DNA of 64,000 nt from Thermus thermophilus HB8 (GTDB lineage: Bacteria > Deinococcota > Deinococci > Deinococcales > Thermaceae). Below the pieces are notes generated by a model. That model had not been told where the DNA came from. It saw only the letters and a list, made by a program, of their open reading frames with translations, and searched no databases. The translations under genes were made by a program, and so were the position numbers. Shown here piece by piece: positions 51,231 through 59,705 of the stretch. Numbering within the stretch: position 1 is the first letter of the stretch; each line of letters begins with the position of its first letter. The stretch spans positions 192,993 to 256,992 of the forward strand of contig NC_006462.1 of NCBI RefSeq assembly GCF_000091545.1, given 5' to 3'.

Positions 51231-51267
51231 CCCCCAGGCTTGGGGTCTTTGGGTCCCAAGCCGGGGG
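51231..51267. terminator. Bidirectional hairpin between converging units
   Basis: CCCCC-A-GGCTTGGG, 10-nt loop, CCCAAGCC-GGGGG. It lies between the integrase-like gene (+) and the catabolic operon (-), and could end both. Confidence 0.7.
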
Positions 51268-51284
51268 TTGTCCGGGCAAGAGGC

Positions 51285-51435
51285 CTACCCCAGCCCCCCG
51301 TCTACCTCTACCCCGCCGTCCTCCACGCGCTTCAGGAAGTCCCCCCACCGCCACGAGCCCCTCCCCGGCGAAGGGCCTGAGGGCCATGGGCCCCATGGCC
51401 AAACCTTTAAGCGCCTCCGTCTTGGCCGCCTTCAT
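51285..51435 (-). pseudogene. Last frame of the catabolic operon, frameshifted short ORF
   Basis: ATG at 51435 overlaps the hydrolase stop (ATGA), so a further gene was co-translated. It reads KAAKTEALKGLAMGPMALRP and FAGEGLVAVGG. After a G-run near 51340 the frame must shift one base to read DFLKRVEDGGVEVDGGLG and stop at 51285. Either a ~50-residue protein with a one-base error, or the start of a lost gene. Family unknown. Confidence 0.45.
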
Positions 51436-52271
51436 AGCTCCCCCTTGAGAAAGGCCCGCACCAGGCGGTGGAAGGTCGCCGCCTGCTCGATCTGCACCCA
51501 GTGGCCCGTCCGCCCCAAAAGGACCAGGTGGGCGTTTGGCAGGTGCTCCATGAGGTAGAGGCTCGTCTCTATGGGCACGATCCCGTCCCGGTATCCGTGG
51601 AGGATGAGGACGGGGTGGTCCATCCGCTTGAGGGCCGAGGGAGGCACCACCAGCTGGTCAATGGCCTCCTGCCTCGGCCTCGGCCACATGGCCTCAAAGC
51701 TCCGACGCACCTCCGGCCTCAGGGCGGCCTCGAGGCGCATCCGGGCGATCTCCTCGAGGCGGTCCCTGACGAACCCCTCGTCAAAGGCGAACCAGCGGAT
51801 GGCGTTCCTCATGGCGCTTAAGGTGGGGTCCTCGTAGAAGCCCCAGATGCGGTCCAGCTCCGGGGTCAGGCGGAAAGGCCCCCCCACAGGCCCCATGAGG
51901 ACCACCCTCCCGAAGCGCTCCGGGGCCTCCATGAGGAGGTGGAGGGCGATGGCCCCCCCGAGGGAGTTCCCCACCAGGTGGGCCCGCTCCAGCCCCAGGG
52001 CGTCCAAAAGCCCCAGGAGCTGGTCCACCCAGAGCCGCATCCAGGCCCTCGCCCCCCGGGGGGGCGGCTCGGGGTGGGTGCTCTCCCCGTAGCCCACAAG
52101 GTCCGGGGCCAGGCAGAGGAAGTCCCGCCCCAGCTCCGGCAGGGCCAGCTGCCAGTTGGAAAGCCCCGTGGCCCCCGGCCCCGAGCCGTGGATGAAGAGG
52201 ACCGCCTCCCCCTCGCCCGCCCGGTGGAGGTGGGTTAGGAAGGGTCCCGTGGCGACCTTGACGCTTTCCAT
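51432..52271 (-). CDS. Alpha/beta hydrolase, 2-hydroxymuconic semialdehyde hydrolase type
   Basis: 279 residues from ATG 52271 with AAGGAGGTAGAC before it. Oxyanion loop HGSGPGATG, nucleophile in LVGNSLGGAIALH, Asp in HGYRDGIVP, and His in GRTGHWVQIEQ: the meta-cleavage-product hydrolase pattern (DmpD/BphD). Cuts the ring-fission semialdehyde to 2-hydroxypenta-2,4-dienoate plus formate. This is the hydrolytic branch beside the dehydrogenase branch in the same operon. Confidence 0.85.
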   Translation of the reverse strand: MESVKVATGPFLTHLHRAGEGEAVLFIHGSGPGATGLSNWQLALPELGRDFLCLAPDLVGYGESTHPEPPPRGARAWMRLWVDQLLGLLDALGLERAHLVGNSLGGAIALHLLMEAPERFGRVVLMGPVGGPFRLTPELDRIWGFYEDPTLSAMRNAIRWFAFDEGFVRDRLEEIARMRLEAALRPEVRRSFEAMWPRPRQEAIDQLVVPPSALKRMDHPVLILHGYRDGIVPIETSLYLMEHLPNAHLVLLGRTGHWVQIEQAATFHRLVRAFLKGEL

Positions 52272-52281
52272 GTCTACCTCC

Positions 52282-52470
52282 TTAGGCCCACCGCGAAGGG
52301 CTTTGGGCCTCATCCCCCTTCGGCGCCTCCTCCAGGACGAAGACCCTAAGCCTCCCCTTGGGGGTGCCGAGGACCTCCTGGAAGATGGCCTCGGCCTCCT
52401 CCTTCAGGGCCTCCCTCTCCTCCCGGGTGAGGGGCTTCTCCCGGGAGACTAAAACCTCCAGCATGGGCAC
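52282..52470 (-). CDS. 4-oxalocrotonate tautomerase-like protein with Pro-1
   Basis: 62 residues if started at GTG 52470, giving M-P-MLEVLVSREKPLTREEREA, so that Pro would be the N-terminal base after Met removal, as tautomerases require. A longer frame to 52479 would bury the Pro. Beta-alpha-beta pattern and a C-terminal charged tail (EEAPKGDEAQ). It sits between the hydrolase and the hydratase. Confidence 0.7.
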   Translation of the reverse strand: MPMLEVLVSREKPLTREEREALKEEAEAIFQEVLGTPKGRLRVFVLEEAPKGDEAQSPSRWA

Positions 52471-52482
52471 GAAGACCACCCC

Positions 52483-53259
52483 CTAGGCGAAGCGCAGGGA
52501 AAGGGCCCTCCCCCCCGTCCCCACCAGGGTGAAGAGGTCCCCCGGGCCTGCGGGCTGCACCGGGGCCCAGGCCCCGGACATCACGATGTCCCCGGGCTCC
52601 AGGGCCACCCCGAAGGCGGCGAGGGTGTTGGTGAGCCAGGCCACGGCCCTCGCCGGGTGGCCGAGGCAGGCCGCCCCCGCCCCCTGGGCCACGGGTTCCC
52701 CGTTCTTGTAAAGCACCAGGCCCAAGGCGGAGAGGTCCTCCTCCAGAAGGGCCTTCTCCCAAGGCCCCACCACGAACCCCCCATAGGAGGCGTTGTCGGC
52801 GATGGTGTCCTCAATGCGGATCCGCCAGTCGCGGATCCTGGAGTCCACGATCTCTATGGCGAAGGCCACGGCCTCCGTGGCGGCGAGCACCTCCTGGGGC
52901 GTGACCCCGGGGCCCTCCAGCCTCCTCCCGATGAGAAAGGCGAGCTCCCCCTCCACCCGGGGCTGGAGGAAGAGGCGGGCCTCCACCTCCACCCGCTCCC
53001 CCACGCCAAAGAAGCGGCTTTCCCAAAGGTTGCCGAAGTCGGGCTGGTCCACCCCGAGCTGCTCCTGCACCGCCTTGGAGGTGAGGCCGATCTTCCGGCC
53101 CACCACCCGGTCCCCCTTCCCTAGGCGCAGGGCGTTCCAGGCCTCCTGCACCCGGTAGGCGGCCTCTATTCCCTTGAGGCCCCGGTCGGAGAGGGGCTCT
53201 ATGGGCCTCCGCTCCTCCCAGGCCCGTTCCAGTTCCTCGGCGAAGGTTTCCGGGCGCAT
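52483..53259 (-). CDS. 2-keto-4-pentenoate hydratase / 4-oxalocrotonate decarboxylase family
   Basis: 258 residues, start MRPETFAEELERAWEERRPI. Conserved pieces: VVGRKIGLTSKAVQEQLGVD, EGELAFLIGRRL (metal Glu residues), VDSRIRDWRIRIEDTIADNA, GDIVMSGAWAPVQPAGPGD. One of two paralogues here; enzymes of this family form hydratase-decarboxylase complexes in catechol meta-cleavage. Which paralogue does which step is not settled by sequence alone. Confidence 0.86.
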   Translation of the reverse strand: MRPETFAEELERAWEERRPIEPLSDRGLKGIEAAYRVQEAWNALRLGKGDRVVGRKIGLTSKAVQEQLGVDQPDFGNLWESRFFGVGERVEVEARLFLQPRVEGELAFLIGRRLEGPGVTPQEVLAATEAVAFAIEIVDSRIRDWRIRIEDTIADNASYGGFVVGPWEKALLEEDLSALGLVLYKNGEPVAQGAGAACLGHPARAVAWLTNTLAAFGVALEPGDIVMSGAWAPVQPAGPGDLFTLVGTGGRALSLRFA

Positions 53260-53266
53260 GGCTCTC

Positions 53267-54775
53267 CTAGCGGTTGGCGATGCAGACGTTCTTGGTCTCG
53301 TAGTAGAACTCGTAGCCGTAGTGGCCGCCCTCCCGGCCGATCCCCGACTGCTTGGCCCCGCCGAAGGGCACCCGGAGGTCCCGCACGAACCAGTCGTTCA
53401 CCCAGACCGTGCCCACCTCCAGGGCCTCGGAGACCCGCACCGCCTGGCCCACGTCCCGGGTCTGGACGATGGCGTTCAGGCCGTAGGGGGTGTTGTTGGC
53501 AAGCTCTATGGCCTCCTCCTCCGTGTCAAAGGGCATCACCACCACCATGGGCCCGAAGATCTCCTCCTGGCAGACCTTGTCCGAGGGCTTCACGTCCACC
53601 ACCACCGTGGGCTCCAGGAAGTAGCCCTTGTCAAAGGGGTGGGGAAGCTCAGGGCGCCTGCCCCCGGTGAGGATGGTGGCGGTTTCCCGGGCGATCTCCA
53701 CGTAGGACATCACCTTGTTCAGGTGCTCCTCGGCGATCAGGGCCCCCATGCGGGTCTCGGGGTCCAGGGGGTCCCCCACCTTGAGGGACCGGGCCGCCTT
53801 CACCAGCCTCTCCAGGAAGGGCTCGTAGACGGAGCGCTGGACCAGGAGGCGGGACCCCGCCAGGCACACCTCCCCCTGGTTGAAGAAGCTCGCCCGCATG
53901 GTCACCTCCACCGCCCGGTCCAAGTCGGCGCTTTCAAAGATGAGGTTGGGCGCCTTCCCCCCAAGCTCCATGGAGAGGCGCTTGAGGGTGTCGGAGGCGT
54001 TCTTCATGATGATCTTCCCCGTGGTGGTCTCCCCGGTGAAGGAGATGAGGCGCACGTCGGGGTGCTTGGTGAGAAGCTCCCCGGCGGAGTCCGGCCCAAA
54101 GCCGTGGACCACGTTGAAGACCCCCGGGGGAAGCCCCGCCTCGTGGGCGCACTTGGCGAGGAGCCAGGCCCCGAGGGGGGTGAACTCCGCGGGCTTGAGC
54201 ACGGCGGTGTTCCCGAAGGCCAGGGTGGGCCCGATCTTCCAGGTGGCGAGCATGCTGGGCATGTTCCATGGGGTAATGAGGGCCGCCACCCCCACGGGGA
54301 AGCGGAGGACGTAGTTGATGTAGCCGTTTTCCATGGGGTAGGCCTCGGAGCCGTGGGTCACGGCGAAGTCGGCGAAGAACTCGATGTTGTTGGCCATCCG
54401 GTCCACGTACCCCAGGCGGTTCTCGTGGATGGGCCGGCCCACGTCCAAGGTCTCCAAGACCTCAAAGACCGGCTTGTACTCCCGGATCTTCTCCGCGAAG
54501 CGGCGGAGGTAGGGACGGCGCTGGCTCGGCGGCATCTTGCTCCACTTCTTGAAGGCCTCCTTGGCCGCGGCCACCGCCTGCTCCACCTCTTTTTCCCGCC
54601 CCTCGGGGGCGGTGCCGATCACCTCCCCCGTGGCCGGGTAGACCACGGGGAAGAAGTTTTCCCCCCGCACGAACTCCCCCCCGATGTAGTGGGTGACCTC
54701 GAGGGGAAGCCGGAAGGGAAAGCCCAAAGCCTCAAGCCGCTCCACCGTCTCCTTGTAGATCTTGGGTTCCACCAT
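53267..54775 (-). CDS. 2-hydroxymuconic semialdehyde dehydrogenase type ALDH
   Basis: 502 residues from ATG 54775 with AGGAGGTGCGCC before it. ALDH motifs: ITPWNMPSMLATWKIGPTLA (NAD site), MELGGKAPNLI (general-base Glu), FFNQGEVCLAGSR (catalytic Cys), QEEIFGPMVVV, and C-terminal VPFGGAKQSGIGREGG. Oxidises the ring-fission semialdehyde to the dicarboxylate. The HpaE enzymes of homoprotocatechuate pathways are similar; neighbours favour the catechol route. Confidence 0.86.
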   Translation of the reverse strand: MVEPKIYKETVERLEALGFPFRLPLEVTHYIGGEFVRGENFFPVVYPATGEVIGTAPEGREKEVEQAVAAAKEAFKKWSKMPPSQRRPYLRRFAEKIREYKPVFEVLETLDVGRPIHENRLGYVDRMANNIEFFADFAVTHGSEAYPMENGYINYVLRFPVGVAALITPWNMPSMLATWKIGPTLAFGNTAVLKPAEFTPLGAWLLAKCAHEAGLPPGVFNVVHGFGPDSAGELLTKHPDVRLISFTGETTTGKIIMKNASDTLKRLSMELGGKAPNLIFESADLDRAVEVTMRASFFNQGEVCLAGSRLLVQRSVYEPFLERLVKAARSLKVGDPLDPETRMGALIAEEHLNKVMSYVEIARETATILTGGRRPELPHPFDKGYFLEPTVVVDVKPSDKVCQEEIFGPMVVVMPFDTEEEAIELANNTPYGLNAIVQTRDVGQAVRVSEALEVGTVWVNDWFVRDLRVPFGGAKQSGIGREGGHYGYEFYYETKNVCIANR

Positions 54776-54785
54776 GGCGCACCTC

Positions 54786-55481
54786 CTACACCACCCGGGC
54801 GAGGAGCACGTCCCCCCCGCCCCAGACCTCCAGGACGCCCCGCGCGAGGGGCACCGCCTGGGCCGGGGAGCCCAGGAAGACCACCTGGCCCGCCCGAAGC
54901 CCCCCGACCCTCTCCGCAAGCCAAAGGAGCCTCCTCCCCGGGTCCCCCAGGGCCTCCACGGGGCCCTCGGCCACCTTCTCCCCGTTCAGGTAGGCCCGGA
55001 GGCTTCCTTGGGGAAGCCGGGAGAAGCGCCTCCTTCCCAGGAGGAAGCCGCCCCCGGAGGTGTTGTCCGCCACCACCTCGGGGAGGGTGAAGCGGTAGCC
55101 CTCCCACACCGAGTCCAGGACGTCCACGGCAAGGAAGTACCCCCCCACCGCCCGATAGGCCTCCCCCACGGAGGCCCCGGGGGGCAGGTCCTCCTTCAGG
55201 ACCACGGCCACCTCGGGCTCGAGGCGGGGCTGGACAAAGGCCTCCAGGACCACCCGCTCCAGGAGCATCCCCGGGTGCACCCGGCCGAAGATGGGTTCGG
55301 CGATCCCCATCTGCCGCTGCTTGGCCTCGGAGACCAGGCCCAGCTTGTAGCCCTTGAGGGGCCCGGGGAAGAGGGCTTCCTGGATGCGGTAGGCCTCCTC
55401 CAGGCCCACCCCCCAGTCCCGCCCGCCGGAAAGGGTCCTCCTCTCCGCGCGGGCCTTCTCTACCGCCTCAAGAAGCGTCAT
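54786..55481 (-). CDS. 4-oxalocrotonate decarboxylase / hydratase family, second paralogue
   Basis: 231 residues from ATG 55481. Shares the fold of the 52483 gene: GYKLGLVSEAKQRQMGIAEP, EPEVAVVLKEDLP with metal-binding Glu, VVADNTSGGGFLLG, and GQVVFLGSPAQAVPLARG. The pairing with the other paralogue is what decarboxylase plus hydratase operons look like (DmpH/DmpE). 10 bp before the ALDH gene; overlaps the tautomerase by 4 bp. Confidence 0.84.
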   Translation of the reverse strand: MTLLEAVEKARAERRTLSGGRDWGVGLEEAYRIQEALFPGPLKGYKLGLVSEAKQRQMGIAEPIFGRVHPGMLLERVVLEAFVQPRLEPEVAVVLKEDLPPGASVGEAYRAVGGYFLAVDVLDSVWEGYRFTLPEVVADNTSGGGFLLGRRRFSRLPQGSLRAYLNGEKVAEGPVEALGDPGRRLLWLAERVGGLRAGQVVFLGSPAQAVPLARGVLEVWGGGDVLLARVV

Positions 55482-55672
55482 GTCCCCTCCTTGTCCGAGA
55501 AGAGCACGCCCCCCGCCGCCCACTGGTCCCGGCGCACCTCGTAGAGGATGACCCGGACCTCCTCGTAGGGCTCGCCGAGGAGGCGGGAAGCCATCTCCGT
55601 GAGCCTCCGCACCAGCTCCCGCTTCTTCTCGGGGGGGCGGCCCTCCAGTAGGGTCACCTTGAGCACCACCAT
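55478..55672 (-). CDS. 4-oxalocrotonate tautomerase homologue lacking Pro-1
   Basis: 64 residues, MVVLKVTLLEGRPPEKKREL, closely following 4-OT including Arg11 (LEGR) and Arg39 (EVRVILYEV), and a W in the position near the active-site rim (DQWAAGG). The residue after Met is Val where Pro is the catalytic base. So this copy may be inactive alone, or act as a partner of the Pro-1 copy at 52282, as in heterohexameric tautomerases. Overlaps the next gene by one base. Confidence 0.82.
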   Translation of the reverse strand: MVVLKVTLLEGRPPEKKRELVRRLTEMASRLLGEPYEEVRVILYEVRRDQWAAGGVLFSDKEGT

Positions 55673-56118
55673 CAGAACCTCCGCACCAGGTAAGCCCCGA
55701 GGAGCACCAGCAAGAGGCCGAGGAGGCGGGGGAGGTTCACGGGATGGCGGGCGTAGAGGAGACCCAGGTGCTCCAGGAGGAGGGAGGCGAGAAGCTGCCC
55801 GGCGATCACCAGGGCGAAGGTGAGAAGAGGTCCAAGCCTAGGCGCCAGGACGATCACGGAAACCACGTACACCGCTCCAAGAAGCCCTCCCACATACACC
55901 CACGCGGGGGCCTGGAGCATCCGGCCCCAGGGCCAGGAGGGCCCTGTGAGGAGAAGGGCCAGAAGGAAGAGGGCCAGGGTGCCCACGGCGAAGGAGACCA
56001 GGGCCGAGCGCACAGGCCCCCCCACCACCCGGGCGAGCTCGGCGTTGACCCCCGCCTGCAAGGGGAGGACCGCCCCCGCTAAGAGGGCCAGGAGGACCCA
56101 GGCCCCCACTAGCCCCAC
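55672..56118 (-). CDS. Small DMT-family membrane protein (DUF606/YdcZ)
   Basis: 148 residues with four to five membrane helices (WVLLALLAGAVLPLQAGVNA, ALVSFAVGTLALFLLALLLT, LLGAVYVVSVIVLAPRLG, LLGLLLVLLGAYLVRRF). The QAGVNAELARVVGGPVRSA segment is typical of DUF606. Could export or import a pathway compound. GTG start; sits inside the catabolic operon. Confidence 0.8.
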   Translation of the reverse strand: MGLVGAWVLLALLAGAVLPLQAGVNAELARVVGGPVRSALVSFAVGTLALFLLALLLTGPSWPWGRMLQAPAWVYVGGLLGAVYVVSVIVLAPRLGPLLTFALVIAGQLLASLLLEHLGLLYARHPVNLPRLLGLLLVLLGAYLVRRF

Positions 56119-56124
56119 CCCCTC

Positions 56125-56358
56125 TCAGGCCCGCCTGCGGCTGTAGAGGTAGGCCAGGCCCCCCCAGGGAGGAAGGGCCCTGTGCAGGTTGGGGGGAAGA
56201 AGCTCCTCCGCCTCCGCACGGCAGCGGGAGCAGACCATAAGGAGCCCCGTGTGCCCCGCGGCGGTGTAGTAGTAGAGGTGGTCCCGCCCTTCCCGCCAGG
56301 TGAGGGCCCGCCCGCAGAGGTCGCAGCGGGGAGGGGAAAGGTCCCAGCCCTTTTCCAT
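56125..56358 (-). CDS. Small zinc-ribbon protein
   Basis: 77 residues. Two C-x2-C pairs (RCDLCGRALT and VCSRCRAEA) about 30 residues apart form a zinc ribbon, with a YYYTAAGHTGLL linker. ATG 56358. No family recognised. Sits between the membrane protein and the flavin reductase; a role in the pathway is only inferred from position. Confidence 0.72.
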   Translation of the reverse strand: MEKGWDLSPPRCDLCGRALTWREGRDHLYYYTAAGHTGLLMVCSRCRAEAEELLPPNLHRALPPWGGLAYLYSRRRA

Positions 56359-56407
56359 GGCCTCATCATGGCCGCTTCCTCACCTCCTTTTGCGCCCTAA
56401 GCCACAT

Positions 56408-56881
56408 TTAACCCCACTCTCCCAGCCGGCCGTACCGGCCCGCGTAGTAGAGGAGGGGCCTCCCTTCCCGCCAGGAGAGGTACTCCACCTCCCCCAGGAA
56501 GAGGGTGTGGTCCCCCCCGGGGTAGACCGCCACCACCCGGGCCGCCACCTGGGCCAGGGCCCCCTTCAGGAGGGGCACCCCCGCCCGCTCCTCAAAGGCG
56601 ATCTCCAGCCCCTCCTGGGGACGGCCCGCGAAGTGGTCGGAAAGGGCCCGTTGCTCCTCGGCGAGAACGCTCACCCCGTAGCGGCCCGCCCGCTCCAAAA
56701 CGGGCTTCGTCCGGGAGCGGTTGTCCAGGGAAACCAGGACCAGGGGAGGGTCCAGGGAGACGGACATGAAGGCGTTGGCCGTGAGCCCCCTGGGGTTTCC
56801 CCCCTCGTCGTAGGCGGAGACCACCGTCACCCCCGTGGCGAAGCGCCCCAGGGTCCTGCGGAACTCCGTGGGATCGATCAC
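56408..56881 (-). CDS. Flavin reductase component (HpaC-like)
   Basis: 157 residues: FRRTLGRFATGVTVVSAYDE, GLTANAFMSVSLDPPLVLVS (flavin binding), GDHTLFLGEVEYL. NAD(P)H:flavin reductase of the HpaC type that supplies reduced FAD to the monooxygenase at 60734, on the other side of the regulator. Overlaps the dehydrogenase by 4 bp. Confidence 0.9.
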   Translation of the reverse strand: MIDPTEFRRTLGRFATGVTVVSAYDEGGNPRGLTANAFMSVSLDPPLVLVSLDNRSRTKPVLERAGRYGVSVLAEEQRALSDHFAGRPQEGLEIAFEERAGVPLLKGALAQVAARVVAVYPGGDHTLFLGEVEYLSWREGRPLLYYAGRYGRLGEWG

Positions 56882-57732
56882 GCCAAACCTCCGTGGGCCT
56901 CGGCGAGCTTAAGGATGGCGGTCCAGTCCTCCTCCCCCATCCCCCGGGCCACCCCCTCCAGCATCCGGTCCAAAAGCAGGTGGGCAAGGGGCATGGGGGT
57001 GTGGGTGGTGTCCGCCGCCTGGTGGATGAGGCGCACGTCCTTGAGCCCAAGGCGCAAAGCAAAGCCCGGAGGCGTAAAGCGCCGCTCCAAAAGAATGCGG
57101 CCGTAGTTCTCGTAAACCGGTGAGCGGAAAAAGGCCCGCACCACCTCGTAAAAGGCCTCCCGCTTCACCCCGTTCTTCTCCACCAGCACGTAGGCCTCGG
57201 AAAGGGCCTCTAGCATGGCCGCGATGAGGAAGTTCCCCCCAAGCTTCACCGCGTGGGCCTGGTGGGGACGCTCCCCCACCACGTGGACCTCCTGGCCCAA
57301 GGCCGAAAGAATAGGCCTCGCCTCCTCCACGTCCCTGGCCTCCCCCGCCACCACGATGCGGAGCGCTCGGGAGGCCGCCGCCTCGGGCCTCCCAAAGACG
57401 GGGGCCGCCAGGTAGCGCCGCCCCGCCGCCTTGTGCCGTTCCTCCAAAGCGCGGGAGTAGGGCACCCCCAGGGTGCTCATGGCGATGTGGAGCCCCCCCT
57501 CGGGAAGCCCCTCCAGGATCTCCCCTAGGACGGCCTCCGTGGCGGCGTCGTCCGCCAGCATGGTGATGACCAGGCCCGTTCCCGCCGCCTCCTTAGGGCT
57601 TCCCACCAGGACAAGGCCCTCCGCCTCCTTGGGCGTGCGGTTCCAGGCCAACACCTCGTAACCCGCCCTCGCCAGGTTCTGGGCCATGGGGAGGCCCATG
57701 CGCCCAAGGCCGATAAACCCTACGCGCCTCAT
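56878..57732 (-). CDS. 3-hydroxyisobutyrate dehydrogenase-family oxidoreductase
   Basis: 284 residues. Rossmann start VGFIGLGRMGLPMAQNLARA, substrate-binding region in VFGRPEAAASRALRIVVAGE, and catalytic Lys in AHAVKLGGNFLIAAMLEALS. Beta-hydroxyacid dehydrogenase family; its substrate in this pathway is not clear, as the standard catechol route does not need it. Confidence 0.85.
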   Translation of the reverse strand: MRRVGFIGLGRMGLPMAQNLARAGYEVLAWNRTPKEAEGLVLVGSPKEAAGTGLVITMLADDAATEAVLGEILEGLPEGGLHIAMSTLGVPYSRALEERHKAAGRRYLAAPVFGRPEAAASRALRIVVAGEARDVEEARPILSALGQEVHVVGERPHQAHAVKLGGNFLIAAMLEALSEAYVLVEKNGVKREAFYEVVRAFFRSPVYENYGRILLERRFTPPGFALRLGLKDVRLIHQAADTTHTPMPLAHLLLDRMLEGVARGMGEEDWTAILKLAEAHGGLA

Positions 57733-57741
57733 GGCCTCCCC

Positions 57742-58785
57742 CTAGTCCGCGAGGGCCCCCGCCTCCTTCTCCTTGAGCTCCAGGGCCACCCGCAGGATCC
57801 AGTCCTCCTGCCCCGCCACCGCCTGGCGGCGGCCGAGTTCCAGGAGGATGGCCAAGGGGTCCACGCCCAGTTCCTTCCCGATCCTCTTGGCGTGGAGGAG
57901 GAAGGTGGAGTAGACCCCGGCGTAGCCGATGGCCACGGAGTCCCGGTCGGGGTAGGGCTGGAAGTGGAGGATGGGCCCCATCACGTACTCGGCGGCGTCC
58001 AGGAGCTTGAAGACGTCCAGGCCCGGGTTGAGCCCCGCCTTGTCCAAGACGGCAGCCAGGACCTCCAAGGGGGCGTTCCCCGCCCCCGCCCCGTAGCCCC
58101 TTAGGGTGGCGTCCACCCAGTCCGCCCCCGCGGCCAGGGCCGCCAGGGTGTTCCCGATGGCGAGGCCCAGGTTGTTGTGGGCGTGGAAGCCCACCTTGGC
58201 CCGGGAGAGGGCCTCCTTCAGGGCCTTCACCCGGGCGTAGGCGTCCTCCGGGAGCATGGCCCCCGCCGAGTCCACGATGTAGACCACGTCCGCCCCGTAC
58301 CCTTCCATGAGGCGGGCCTGCTCCGCGAGGAACTCGGGAGGGCGCATGTGGCTCATCATGAGGAAGCCCACCGCCTCCAGGCCCATCTCCTTGGCCATGC
58401 CGAAGTGCTGCTCCGAGATGTCCGCCTCGGTGCACTGGGTGGCGATGCGGACCATCTGGATCCCCGCCTCCACCGCCTCCTTGAGCTCCTTCCGGGTGCC
58501 GATCCCGGGAAGGAGGAGGGCCGCCACCTTGGCCCGCCGCACCGTCTCCCGCACCGCGCGGATGAGCTCCATCTCGTCCGTGCGGGAGAAGCCGTACTGG
58601 AGGGAGCTTCCCCCAAGCCCGTCCCCGTGGGAGACCTCTATGGCGTAGACCCCCGCCTCGTCCAGGGCCTGGGCGATGGCCCGGGCCTCTTCCACCGTGT
58701 ACTGGTGCCGGTGGGCGTGGGAGCCGTCCCGCAGGGTGGTGTCCACCACCACCGGGGGCTTGGCCGTGGAAAGGTCCCAGCTCAC
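57742..58785 (-). CDS. dmpG: 4-hydroxy-2-oxovalerate aldolase
   Basis: 347 residues. VVDTTLRDGSHAHRHQYTVE carries the catalytic Arg-Asp and metal site, GFHAHNNLGLAIGN the two metal-binding His, and the C-terminal domain contacts the acetaldehyde dehydrogenase. Splits 4-hydroxy-2-oxovalerate into pyruvate and acetaldehyde. Overlaps the dehydrogenase by 4 bp; the pair channels acetaldehyde. I recall the HB8 pair TTHB246/TTHB247 being studied biochemically. Confidence 0.94.
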   Translation of the reverse strand: MSWDLSTAKPPVVVDTTLRDGSHAHRHQYTVEEARAIAQALDEAGVYAIEVSHGDGLGGSSLQYGFSRTDEMELIRAVRETVRRAKVAALLLPGIGTRKELKEAVEAGIQMVRIATQCTEADISEQHFGMAKEMGLEAVGFLMMSHMRPPEFLAEQARLMEGYGADVVYIVDSAGAMLPEDAYARVKALKEALSRAKVGFHAHNNLGLAIGNTLAALAAGADWVDATLRGYGAGAGNAPLEVLAAVLDKAGLNPGLDVFKLLDAAEYVMGPILHFQPYPDRDSVAIGYAGVYSTFLLHAKRIGKELGVDPLAILLELGRRQAVAGQEDWILRVALELKEKEAGALAD

Positions 58786-59705
58786 GCCACCACCTCCTCC
58801 ACGGGCTTCCCCAGGAGGTGCTGGGCGAAGACCTCCCCCACCCTCCGGGCAGAAGCCGTCATGATGTCCAGGTTGCCGGCGTATTTGGGCAAATAGTCCC
58901 CCGCCCCCTCCACCTCCAGGAGCATGGAGACCACGGTGCGCTCCCCCCAGGGGGTGGGAAGCCTCTCAAACACCGGGTCCGCCTTCAGGCGGTAGCCGGG
59001 CACGTAGGCCTGGACCTCCCGCTCCATGGCCCGGACGCTCGCCACCACGGCCTCCCGGTCAAAGCCCTCGTCCTCGGGGATGCAGCGCACGGTGTTGGTC
59101 ATGAGGATGGGGGGTTCCGCCGGGTTCAGGATGATGATGGCCTTCCCCTTCTTGGCCCCCCCGATGGCCTCCAGGCCCCGGGCGGTGGTGAAGGTGAACT
59201 CGTCGATGTTCTGCCGGGTGCCGGGGCCCGCGGAGCGGGAGGCCACCGTGGAGACCATCTCCGCGTAGAGCACGGGGGCCACCCGGTGCACCGCGTAGAC
59301 CAGGGGGATGGTGGCCTGCCCCCCGCAGGTGATGAGGTTCACGTTGTCCTTGTCCAGGTGTTCCTTCAGGTTCACCGGGGGCACCACGTAAGGGCCCCGG
59401 GCCGCCGGCGTGAGGTCTATGGCGATCTTCCCCGCCTCCCTCAGGAGCTTGGCGTGGCGCACGTGGGCCTTGGCGCTGGTGGCGTCAAAGACGATCTTGA
59501 TCTCCGGCCTCTCCAGGATGTAGGCGATCCCTTCGTGGCTCGCCTCTAACCCTAAGGCCCGCGCCCGGGCCAGGCCCTCGGACTTGGGGTCTATCCCCAC
59601 CACCGCCACAAGCTCCATGTGGCCCGGGTTCTTCAGGAGCTTGTACATCAGGTCCGTCCCGATGTTGCCGGAGCCCAGGATGGCTACCTTAACCCTTTCG
59701 GACAT
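58782..59705 (-). CDS. dmpF: Acetaldehyde dehydrogenase (acylating)
   Basis: 307 residues. NAD site KVAILGSGNIGTDLMYKLLK, catalytic Cys in NVNLITCGGQATIPLVYAVH, and RSAGPGTRQNIDEFTFTTAR. Converts acetaldehyde and CoA to acetyl-CoA, partner of the aldolase. Overlaps the IclR gene by 17 bp, so the regulator is first in this leftward operon. Confidence 0.94.
   Translation of the reverse strand: MSERVKVAILGSGNIGTDLMYKLLKNPGHMELVAVVGIDPKSEGLARARALGLEASHEGIAYILERPEIKIVFDATSAKAHVRHAKLLREAGKIAIDLTPAARGPYVVPPVNLKEHLDKDNVNLITCGGQATIPLVYAVHRVAPVLYAEMVSTVASRSAGPGTRQNIDEFTFTTARGLEAIGGAKKGKAIIILNPAEPPILMTNTVRCIPEDEGFDREAVVASVRAMEREVQAYVPGYRLKADPVFERLPTPWGERTVVSMLLEVEGAGDYLPKYAGNLDIMTASARRVGEVFAQHLLGKPVEEVVA

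Noticed and set aside
53174..55090. 638-codon frame antisense to the ALDH and hydratase genes
   Set aside because: Same antisense artefact; no family features, and the opposite strand has clear motifs.
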